Assembly (NCBI RefSeq): GCF_001723175.1
Contig: NC_064653.1
Location: forward strand, 1,674,001 to 1,738,000
Origin: Penicillium oxalicum
Taxonomy: Eukaryota; Ascomycota; Eurotiomycetes; Eurotiales; Aspergillaceae
Direction of reading: 5' to 3'
Length of the DNA: 64,000 nt
Below, one piece after another: positions 55,934-64,000 of the stretch (the first letter of the stretch is position 1; every line of letters starts with the position of its first letter). Below the pieces are notes generated by a model. The model was not told the DNA's origin. It saw nothing but the letters and a program-made list of their open reading frames with translations, and searched no databases. The position numbers and the translations under genes are program-made.

Positions 55934-58051
55934 TCATCTCTTCTTCCTTTCTTTTCGTTGCTTCCGCGAACTGACAATGAGTCGTCTCTGTGCAAGCATG
56001 ACAGCGTAGCGCTGGATTTTATCGCGCCTGGTCGAGAGAAAGAAGAACACATCAGCAATGGATTACCACACCTGGAGGGGCAATGTAGGTAACTCACATG
56101 AGAAAGAGTGTGGTCACAACGACAAACGGCACGGCAATTTTCCAGAAGTAACTGCGAAGAAGATAAGGCATAATTCAAATCAGGCACCATCAGTGGATGA
56201 GACTTACGAGTCGCTATTCTCGATGCCCTGGAAGTGCGTGAAGTTCATCCCAAAATAACCCTAGGGTTCAATCATCAGTTCTCATGTTGGCAGGGGCAAT
56301 GACATCAGACGCGAATAAGAACGTACCGTAAGGAAGGTCATTGGAAGGTAGAGACAAGTGACGATGGTCAGTTGTTTCATACTTTCATTCTGGTAGGCTC
56401 CGATGGTGTTGAAAATCAGGTCGATCATGTTATCGGCAGCTCGTCGCATCTGATCATACCCTTCTACAATCGTAATACAATGATCGAGAACGTCCCCAAG
56501 GTACGTGTGACACATGGTGCTGATGGTGACACTCGAGCCGCCCAAACTCTTCAGATTAGGCGTGATTGTGCCGATTACACCAGAGTGCGGTGGCAGGTCA
56601 GGTTCTCCTGGAGTCACAGTCGGACTGAACATTGCCTTTCGCAGGCCTCCGAAGCCCGGGGTTCCAATCGGATCTGATCGGTGGTCCCGAAGAGCGTTGA
56701 TGACTGCCACCATGGGCTGCATCGAGTTTCGCAACACGGCGATTTCGGATGTCAATATATAGAGGCTCTTGGACTGATCGATGTCTGGGTCAGTCAAGAC
56801 TTCCAGTTCGAGATCGCCAATCGCATCCTGATAGGCCATTGTGACGGGAATCGCAAGATCGATGACCGCGTCGAGAATCGCTTGCAAAAGCATACTCGCA
56901 TCACATGATTGCCGGAGGATCGTTTCCGGAGAGCTCAGACGCCGAACGATGGGGGCTTCGATGTCGTCTGCACTGTTTTCGAAAAAAGAGGTGACCGTGT
57001 TATCGGCGTGTAGGAAGACCGACACTTGTTCCAGAGTGACGCATAGGCCCTTGGAAGCTAAAGAGGCGTGGCGCTCCATGAAATCAATCCGATCTTCATT
57101 GGGACCGCCGCGATATCGCTGAAGCGTTCGCGCCGTCGCCGCCCGTGCTGGTGCGACGTTTCCAAACTGGGAGGCTCGCTGGGCATCTCGTGGTCTCGGG
57201 CCTGGGCGAACACTTGCGCCCACGGGTGCCCTTGTCTCACTGCTCTGCTTCGGGCGTTTTGCGGGAAACAGGTCTTTCAGCGCATCGAGAATGAGGCGTC
57301 GCTTGGTCAGACGTTTCATCGTCACAGAGCTCTTGTCACTTGCCACAGAGTTCTTGCGCTCCTTGCTGTCCCAGATATTCCCCCCTTCCTCGTCTTCCGA
57401 GTCGCTGCTATCGGGATCTTGAAGTTTGACGAGCTTCTGGAGCGTCAGCGAAATGAAAGCGTGATCGGAGTACCAATCCGCTTTGGTTCGATTGGTGGTA
57501 TGAACAACATCCTCAATGGCCAGTCGATGGAGCCCCTTGTGGCTGCCCACGCTTTTGATCACGTCCCAGCTGAGTCCATTGACATTGATCCAGCGGCATT
57601 GAACCCACGGCTCTCGCTCGCGAGCCAGGAATGCCGGTAGCGTCTCATTGTCGAGCTCGTATTGACGCATCTCATTCTGCGAGAAATCCACCACGGTAAT
57701 CTCGCATTCGCGCTGCAGGTCGCCCGGCACATTTGACGACCATTCTGAGCTGTAGGGCGGTAGAGGTTTTGTGGGATCAATTCCCGGCTCCGTTCCAGGT
57801 TGCCAGTTGATTTCACTCAAAAAGCCATCGGGGTGGTATGATCGCGCCGTGTTTGATCGCCGCCCGCGGCGTTTCGCAGTATCGGTGGAATTGACTCTGG
57901 CCGCGGCACTCGTAAAGGCCTCGGCAATGGAGTTTCCCCTTGTAGGAGATGCTGCAGAGCCAGGCGATTGATGGCCGGCCTCCAAGTCGACCGCAGGGGA
58001 ATTTTCCAGTTGAGGACTTCGCTGCGCATAGTCGACGGAGTGTATGCTCAT
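55934..58051 (-). CDS. CorA-family magnesium transporter
   Basis: Four exons on the minus strand, 58051-56327, 56260-56208, 56151-56098 and 56027-55934, give 641 residues. Introns are 66, 56 and 70 nt with GTACGT, GTAAGT and GTGAGT donors; phases agree throughout. The N-terminal ~110 residues are disordered, and the cytosolic CorA domain (about 110-550) is interrupted by an acidic and basic insertion (about 225-320). TM1 is around 556-577 ([15 protein letters not shown]), followed by the signature GMN at 579-581 within YFGMNF. TM2 is around 594-612 ([16 protein letters not shown]), then a basic tail ([10 protein letters not shown]). The GMN loop forms the selectivity filter of pentameric Mg2+ channels. 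Exons 2 and 3 (53 and 54 nt) encode the GMN loop and TM2, so a single-frame reading would miss both. Confidence 0.93.
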
Positions 58052-58837
58052 GGCTGCAACGGCTCGGAGGAGAAGGAACCAGGTTGCTGTGACGAATGGT
58101 TCTGCATCGGCCTCGAATTGGAGTGCGCCAGTTCAAGTCACTTTGAAGAACAGAAAGGAGTCAAGAGTGTAGATGGTAGGTGATCAGATCTTCGGAGTCG
58201 TCCAACCTGTGCTGCAAGTGGTGTTACTGTGAGGTTATCTCGGGCCACCCGCGTGTCTGGTAAAAGCTGCGGGGGAACAACGTTCAGGTGGAAATAGAGT
58301 AAACCGGACCGGCACCTCAGCTTTTCGTCAACCGTCCCGACCAGTCTTGTTCGAGATTCGATCGGCGTGTGGCTCCCCAAATGAACGCATAGAAGCTTGA
58401 AGCTTGCTTTTGTAGCGCCCCGAAAAGATGACGGCAAGTCTTCGACTAATTAAAGGGGCGGCAAGGGGGGGCCATCATAACCGGCCATGTTTGAAGCCAC
58501 AACAAGCCCCCGGCATTATGTGCTGGACACGCTACCAGAGGGGCTCACACGCTCGCTGATATCGCGATCGGTCGTCCTTGGACGGTACAGGCTTTTTGTG
58601 GGTCCTATTTGCAAGGCACAGAGTCGGAAACTCGAGAAACAGAGTGGGAAATGGGAAATAATGAGCCACCAGACGCGTTGTCAGATGGTCTTTATTAAGA
58701 CTACTTGAGACTAAGACATGTGCAGATTGATTGATCCCATCTCAATGAGTTGACCTCTTGGAAGTGATGATCGTCCAGACGGGCCTTTGATTCGACACGA
58801 GACGGACGAGCTTGTTAATTTGATGGTGAGCCTTTCA
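58052..58837. other. Intergenic region upstream of CorA gene
   Basis: A 786-bp stretch between two minus-strand genes. It holds the CorA promoter and the 3' region of the oxidoreductase. No gene or clear repeat is visible. Confidence 0.55.
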
Positions 58838-60121
58838 CTAAAAACTCACCAGATCGCGCACTTGCACGACCTGTCCAGTACGGATGGCCTTGTTGGCGGC
58901 GATTCCTGTCAGGATCGACATTGCCCCGTCGACGTGGGATGCAGCGCGTCGCAATGCATCCGGAGCTGGCTCTCCAAAGAGATCATTCAGTAGCACCGGA
59001 TCGCCTCCTCCATGGCCACCCTCCCCTTCAGTAATGGGCACCTCGAAAGGTGGTGCAAACATTGGATGCACGGTGACTTTCGTATGGGCCACGGCGCCCT
59101 CCTGAGCCTGCTCCCCGCCTGAATTTACATAAGACTGTTCGAGTACATCCAATTCAAGGCGGCCCTGGGTCCCGTTGAAGTGAACACGGAATCCCTCCCA
59201 GGGACAGTAAGCGACGAGGCTGTACGTCAGGATGGCTCCTGACTGATAGCTCACCAGAACCCCCATGGTATCTTCAATGCTGATCCCGTCGCCAAATACG
59301 CTCTGGTCTCGATAGTATCCATCTTCATGCTCTGCGTCAAGGTACATGGCTTTCAATTGGGGATGTTCCTCCATATGGAGGGCAAATGGATCGCTGGCCG
59401 CGGCGGAACTGCCATGGGCCCGGGAGTAGAACTCCGTCACTCCACGAAGCTCGGCGTTCTCCTTACCGTAGAACTTGAGATCCCCCTGAGCAAAGACCGT
59501 CACAGGGTGACTGTCGAGCCAAAAGTTGACGAGGTCAAAGTGGTGCGTCGACTTGTGGACGAGAAGTCCACCACTGTTCCGCTTGTCTCGATGCCAGCGA
59601 CGAAAGTAATCCGCCCCATGTTGAGTGTTGAGCAACCATTCGAAATGGATCGAGGTCACTTTGCCAATGGCATTTTTCATTAGGAGCTCTCGGACTTTGC
59701 TATTATGCGGAGCGTAACGATAGTTGAAGGCCACTCGGAGTTGACGGTTGGTCGCCTTGACAGCATCCAAAATCATCTGGCATTTTACTTCGTCCACGGT
59801 CATGGGTTTCTCGGTGAGCACATTGCATCCCAGTTCCATCGCCCGGATGATGTACTGATGATGTGTCCGATCAATGGTGGTGACAATGATGGTCTCGGGT
59901 CTTGTTACCTCGATCATGCGGTCGAACTCATGGGCCTTGAAAGTCGGCAATCGTGCCACGCCCAGTTCTTGCAGTCGGTCATTAGCGACATTCATTCGCG
60001 TTTGATTCGTATCGCAAAACGCGACCAGCTGTGCGCTCTCTTGGAAGCTCTGAATGATTGCCGTATAGAAGAACGAGGCTCGTCCCCCGGTTCCGACGAG
60101 GGCATATCTGGTAGGGGTCAT
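58838..60121 (-). CDS. Gfo/Idh/MocA-family oxidoreductase
   Basis: An intronless 427-residue frame. The Rossmann start RYALVGTGGRASFF (GxGxxG-like at 10-15) binds NAD(P). Thr/Asp residues follow strand 2 (AFCDTNQTR), and EKPM at 104-107 in NVLTEKPMTVDE is the family signature. A C-terminal alpha/beta domain includes GGLLVHKSTHHFDLVNFWL, whose Lys and paired His are usual active-site positions. Relatives oxidise or reduce sugars, inositols and other polyols in the cytosol. It lies 651 bp downstream of the rhamnogalacturonan lyase on the same strand, which suggests it handles a sugar released from that polymer; the substrate is an inference. ATG at 60121 gives the expected start directly before the first beta strand. 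Confidence 0.9.
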   Translation of the reverse strand: MTPTRYALVGTGGRASFFYTAIIQSFQESAQLVAFCDTNQTRMNVANDRLQELGVARLPTFKAHEFDRMIEVTRPETIIVTTIDRTHHQYIIRAMELGCNVLTEKPMTVDEVKCQMILDAVKATNRQLRVAFNYRYAPHNSKVRELLMKNAIGKVTSIHFEWLLNTQHGADYFRRWHRDKRNSGGLLVHKSTHHFDLVNFWLDSHPVTVFAQGDLKFYGKENAELRGVTEFYSRAHGSSAAASDPFALHMEEHPQLKAMYLDAEHEDGYYRDQSVFGDGISIEDTMGVLVSYQSGAILTYSLVAYCPWEGFRVHFNGTQGRLELDVLEQSYVNSGGEQAQEGAVAHTKVTVHPMFAPPFEVPITEGEGGHGGGDPVLLNDLFGEPAPDALRRAASHVDGAMSILTGIAANKAIRTGQVVQVRDLVSF

Positions 60122-60772
60122 TTCGGCGCTGTCGACAGTAAAGACTCAGTTTAGAGCGTTCAAAGACAGAGGAATAAAAGTGAACATCGTACCTGCTCAA
60201 AGAACCATTTGGGTTCTCTTCCAACCAAAGAGGTCAATTACGAGCCCTCGGGCAGCTGGGCTTAACCGATGAGATGGATCAAGGTCGTCGTGAAATCTCC
60301 GGACAAACCAAAGAGATTTGTCCAACGTAGGGTTGTGCGCTGGCGAAAAGTGGCTTTATTCATTAATAAAATTTCAGCTAGGTAAGACCTCTAATGTAAT
60401 CTACCGCAGAAAAGACGATCAACATAGAAAATCGAACGACTGTAACCCCGCAGCAAATGCACGATGCCTTCGGACCTACGGGTCAATGAAACCCGACGCT
60501 CTTTTTTGAATTGCAGCATGGAGGAACACTCTTTGTGGGGGCGAAAGCTTGTACTAACATGACCCTGCTGTGGTTTTTGACGTACTCAAGTGGTCTTGAT
60601 AAAATAGCATCTCAGTCGAGATAAATGAAATTTTAACCATTTTTGAGAAGAATAGTCCACTTGTAGACAAGGTTGTATTGAAAAGCTTTCATATACCTTC
60701 AATAGGTATCTATTCAGTCGAGGAACTACTGCATGCATCCATCCATAGCCGATTCTGACTACCTATTGAATC
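60122..60772. other. Intergenic region between lyase and oxidoreductase
   Basis: A 651-bp stretch that must contain the lyase 3' end and the oxidoreductase promoter. It is A+T-rich near 60590-60680. No gene is seen. Confidence 0.55.
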
Positions 60773-63400
60773 TCAATAAAGATGCTCTCCGATTTTCGCA
60801 AGATTGGAGATTGCAGAAACCCCATAACGGGCAGCTTCATTAGTCGTCATCCACGGCGCCTCTATCCCGGTAGAGAAATATTCAGGGGGTGCACAGTCTT
60901 TCACACTCCAGTCGTGATCACTTCGATAGCCATCTGTGTTGAAAAATTGATCCCAAGCAGCTTGTGCCAACTGTCCGTTCTGTTGCTCGCGAGCTGCAAA
61001 GGCCGTGAGAGTAGAATGACTCTGTCGCCATGTCGCGTGAGGAGGAAACTCGAACCCGAATTCTCGACGCTGAACGTCGGGACCGCCATTGTAGGCTCGA
61101 CAATAAGCGAGCCACACCTTCATGAATCTTTTCACAGTATCTGGGTAGTCCTTTTGTGCGAAGTGGAAGAGCTCAGCGATGATTTCGGGGAATCCGAACA
61201 GCATGGACAGATGAGAGATGGCGTACTCGGGCGTTGGGGGCGGACACGGACGCACCTCCCCCGTCTCAGGGTTGAGGAGAATTGCATTATTACCAATGCC
61301 ATGCTTCAGACCAGCAATACCGTCGAGTAGCTTCACGAGGAGCTCTTTAGAATGAACCCAACCCGGAGAGCGCCGCTCCCACGCAGTAAGCCACGCTGCA
61401 ATGAGTGACCCACAGTCAAGGCCAATGTTCGTCATGGCAAATCCGGGAGGTATATCACCGTGCTCCTGGACCTTCCGATGAGAGTCCAGGACAAGCAATG
61501 TCTGTTGACAGTCCTGGAGCTCAGCTATCAGGTCGCCGGTGCGCTCATCACCCGTCAGAAAATAGTAGATGCGTCGATACAGCACATTGGAAATTCGGAG
61601 TTGTTTTGAGCTGTCGCTGTAATGCTGCACACCATGTCGTGTTCCGAATCCCTTGAACTTTCCTGAATGGTAAACATCTACTTCGCCAGTATGTCGAGTC
61701 ATCGCCTCGGCCATTTTGAACACGTCCGCTCTTCCAGTGTGGAGAAAGTATAGCCAAAGCCACATGTCTGTCGAGAGCTCGGAGTTGTCCCACGCGAACC
61801 CACCAACATCGTATCTCCACGCATGTCGGTATGAATCATAGGTATGCTGAACATCTCCGTGGTCCCAAAATCCATACCAGCGCTGTTGCTCCACTTGCTT
61901 GCGATAGTAATCAAATAAAAGAGCCAATTTTGACTCCACGTCAGCCCGCTGTCTAGACGGGTTGACACCCAGAGCCTTCGAATCAGGTGCCCAACTTCCA
62001 TGAAACACCTCTGCTACTTGTATCTGCGCTGCGGTAGCAACGAGTCGAGACGGATTGCGAACCATTCGTGAGAACGCACTGAATTCCTCATTCGATGGTG
62101 TGCGAGCGAACGGTTTCAAGAACAACTGGTTTGTCCTTCCGATGCCATTGGCAGACGCGAAACCTGGCTCAAAATCCTCGTACGTCACATCGAGAGCCTG
62201 CAATTGCTTCTCGTATGAGTCCAATCCCAATCCATCATGGTACGGGGAGGTATCAAGAGGCTCTGCCAGCGGCGAGTAAAGCCACAGAGTGATGAGACCT
62301 TGCTCTGTAGTCAAGGAATCAAGATCAAGCTGTGTTGGGTACCGCTCCCAAAAGTCGGACATGCCAACTGCCAGCCCACCAGTCGATGCGGAGCCAATGT
62401 ATGCGGTACCGTCGGCTCTTCCACCACCTATGACCTTGACCCATGAGCAACCCGGTTTGGTTCGCTTTTTGACCGTAAAGCCATCAGATGAGAGCTGAGA
62501 GAGTGAGTACGAATCCCATGCCGGAATGTACGAAAGCCCTCGAGCAAGAGGCGTTCTTGTCCACTCGGCAGGTTCCAAGTGGAGCTCCCGTCCTAAGCTT
62601 TGGTCGATGCGGTTGGGAAGGGTGGGACCGTGTCGCAATCCTGTGAGGCCCTTCACTTCCTCCTTCAAAACACCGCCCGATGATCCGCCTAATCGGACAT
62701 GGCGGTTGTACAGCGCAGCTTTCTCAAAGGGCACTCGAAATCGTAGTCCCAGAGATGTGAGTGCCTCTTTTGGCTCTAAGTCGTGGATAAACGAATGCAG
62801 GACTCTCACGGACGAGCTGTGTGAGTAGACGTAAAATCGGACATCGAACGGTAAATGGCTTCGGTTGTTCTCATCTTCCACGATGCCGGAAACTTTGACC
62901 ACAAGCCGATTCGAGGTGTGATTCTCGACTTCGACTGAATGCACTCGAGTCCGAAAATCTATCTTGTTGATAGACGCAACGACTGTTGCTGCGGAGCATA
63001 CAGTCTGCCCTTGAATGTTCAGCTGCTCAAGTATAGTTGAGCCCCCAGCTGGTGCAAACTTCAAGAACAGCCCATAAGAAGTTCTGACGGATAAAGCAGA
63101 GTCCTGGTCATGGACTGTTATGCTCTCCACTGGCTCAAGAGGGACCGGGGAAGCCTTGACAGTGTAATGTTCCGCCAAACAGACATTTCCACTAATAGAA
63201 TGTGCTGTCCACTTGAGTGACCCGTCGGCCCAATACGCCAGTTCGAGGGAGTCGAGAGGATATACTTCATGGTTTGACTCGATCACAAACTGCTGGCCCG
63301 TGTGGTAAAGGCCTCGCGGCCATGGCATTCCGAAAGATATGCCATCCCACGTCTCGTTGGAGGAATGTCCATCGAGCCAGCGTAAATTGGCTACCGACAT
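60773..63400 (-). CDS. Exo-rhamnogalacturonan lyase-like protein (PcRGLX/YetA type, PL26)
   Basis: An intronless 875-residue frame. The layout fits the PcRGLX/YetA group: an N-terminal RIFT-barrel-like part (about 1-90, VANLRWLDG and SFGMPWPRGLY), a central beta-sandwich (about 95-390), and a C-terminal alpha/alpha toroid (about 430-860). The toroid has aromatic and His-rich helices such as YGFWDHGDVQHTYD, RYDVGGFAWDNSELSTDMWLWLYFLHTGR and RHGVQHYSD. Family members remove unsaturated galacturonosyl-rhamnose units from the end of rhamnogalacturonan I, the rhamnose-rich backbone of pectin. No signal peptide is visible at MSVANLRW, so it may act inside the cell on imported oligomers. The adjacent Gfo/Idh/MocA oxidoreductase could act on the products. 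The family call rests on motif and architecture recall rather than a search. Confidence 0.82.
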   Translation of the reverse strand: MSVANLRWLDGHSSNETWDGISFGMPWPRGLYHTGQQFVIESNHEVYPLDSLELAYWADGSLKWTAHSISGNVCLAEHYTVKASPVPLEPVESITVHDQDSALSVRTSYGLFLKFAPAGGSTILEQLNIQGQTVCSAATVVASINKIDFRTRVHSVEVENHTSNRLVVKVSGIVEDENNRSHLPFDVRFYVYSHSSSVRVLHSFIHDLEPKEALTSLGLRFRVPFEKAALYNRHVRLGGSSGGVLKEEVKGLTGLRHGPTLPNRIDQSLGRELHLEPAEWTRTPLARGLSYIPAWDSYSLSQLSSDGFTVKKRTKPGCSWVKVIGGGRADGTAYIGSASTGGLAVGMSDFWERYPTQLDLDSLTTEQGLITLWLYSPLAEPLDTSPYHDGLGLDSYEKQLQALDVTYEDFEPGFASANGIGRTNQLFLKPFARTPSNEEFSAFSRMVRNPSRLVATAAQIQVAEVFHGSWAPDSKALGVNPSRQRADVESKLALLFDYYRKQVEQQRWYGFWDHGDVQHTYDSYRHAWRYDVGGFAWDNSELSTDMWLWLYFLHTGRADVFKMAEAMTRHTGEVDVYHSGKFKGFGTRHGVQHYSDSSKQLRISNVLYRRIYYFLTGDERTGDLIAELQDCQQTLLVLDSHRKVQEHGDIPPGFAMTNIGLDCGSLIAAWLTAWERRSPGWVHSKELLVKLLDGIAGLKHGIGNNAILLNPETGEVRPCPPPTPEYAISHLSMLFGFPEIIAELFHFAQKDYPDTVKRFMKVWLAYCRAYNGGPDVQRREFGFEFPPHATWRQSHSTLTAFAAREQQNGQLAQAAWDQFFNTDGYRSDHDWSVKDCAPPEYFSTGIEAPWMTTNEAARYGVSAISNLAKIGEHLY

Positions 63401-64000
63401 CGCGAACAGAGACGTAGACGTCCAGTCGACAGTAGCTGCTCAGACGTGATTTTTGGTGGCGCTTCTTGGCATCAAGGCGCTGCGGGGACCAGAAGAGACA
63501 AGAATACCAAGCCAAATAAGCTGGTGGGGCCTGACTGGGGGAGTATGAGGGGAGGGCCAACAGCAGAAAAAGACTATTGTATGGAGGACAACTCGGTCCC
63601 AATTTTATCCTTCACAAGAGAAGCCTCCAAGTAAGAGCCCGGCTGGGGTTTCTTTTTTTTTCTTTCTTGGCAGGAATTGACATGAAGAGATGGCCTCCAG
63701 CCGGTGCGCGGCATAGTACAGCCCGAAAATGAGGGGACGTTGAGAGGCGCATATGATCCATTCTTAGCAGGTGTGGATGAGCCAAAGCAAAAGAGGAAAC
63801 GTGTCGGTATATTCCATCTCCGAAAAGTTCAAATCACGCGCGTAATCGGGTGTTCATTGGCCCGGTCGAGTGACTGAATCATGAAGTTAGTTTCCCCGCC
63901 ATCTGGGATGCACATTCCCCAGAAAAAGAGGATCTCCACACAGCACACGCCGACAGGGGGGGTACCGCAGGGCTGGAAATGCGGAGTCAAACAGTGCAGT
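63401..64000. other. Upstream region of the lyase gene, window end
   Basis: Six hundred bases holding the probable lyase promoter, with a T-rich stretch at about 63651-63667. No gene is complete here. Confidence 0.5.

Noticed and set aside
1..64000. tRNA genes
   Set aside because: I looked for T-loop-like GGTTCRANYCC strings on both strands; the few matches lay in coding DNA or lacked the other arms. A covariance-model scan would be decisive.
1..64000. A classical secondary-metabolite cluster
   Set aside because: No polyketide synthase, peptide synthetase, terpene cyclase or pathway regulator is present; the enzymes seen are only suggestive of a small pathway.

Overview
The window looks like nuclear DNA of a filamentous ascomycete, most likely a member of the Eurotiales (Aspergillus/Penicillium type). 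The reasons are the small GT-AG introns (about 56-199 nt, often GTAAGT/GTATGT donors), monocistronic genes on both strands, and the families present: a TmpA-type flavoprotein, an Rds1-type ferritin-like protein, a Penicillium-type exo-rhamnogalacturonan lyase and fungal RAD5, GPI12, LSM3 and CorA proteins. The assignment to order is an inference from gene content. I found no bacterial operon, CRISPR array, rRNA, convincing tRNA or intact transposon.

I can support 20 protein genes. The left third is metabolic: an EthD-domain protein (-), a 2-oxoglutarate/Fe(II) dioxygenase (+), a short-chain dehydrogenase (-), a secreted ferritin-like protein (+), a four-helix membrane protein (+), a nitrilase (-), a 4-coumarate-CoA-ligase-like enzyme (-) and a TmpA-like membrane flavoprotein (+) that carries a one-base frameshift in its nucleotide-binding loop. 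The middle holds a small protein with a natural hexahistidine (-), an alpha-arrestin (-), GPI12 (+), a mitochondrial expression factor (-), LSM3 (+), a GTPBP1-like GTPase (+) and a disordered protein with SPVPVEG repeats (+). The right third is mostly housekeeping: RAD5 (-), an NDUFAF6-like complex I assembly factor (+) and a CorA magnesium transporter (-). It ends with a two-gene unit on the minus strand, a Gfo/Idh/MocA oxidoreductase next to a PL26-type exo-rhamnogalacturonan lyase, which suggests intracellular breakdown of pectin side-chain fragments.

Spacing is uneven. Most convergent neighbours are close (184-642 bp), although the tmpA/His6 pair is 1.9 kb apart. Several divergent pairs are separated by very long gene-free stretches: 2.1 kb (dehydrogenase/ferritin-like), 5.3 kb (ligase/tmpA) and 9.2 kb (arrestin/GPI12). 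RAD5 and NDUFAF6 share only 360 bp. Many intergenic stretches carry long poly-C or poly-G runs (up to C29), and two of them contain perfect 11-bp hairpins with 4-nt loops.

I do not see a clearly new biological system. The strongest leads are the frameshifted tmpA copy, the homopolymer tracts placed next to gene ends, the hairpins in gene-free regions, the hexahistidine and SPVPVEG proteins, and the lyase/oxidoreductase pair. Exon joins were made by reading splice signals and checking reading phase by hand; none is supported by transcript data here.
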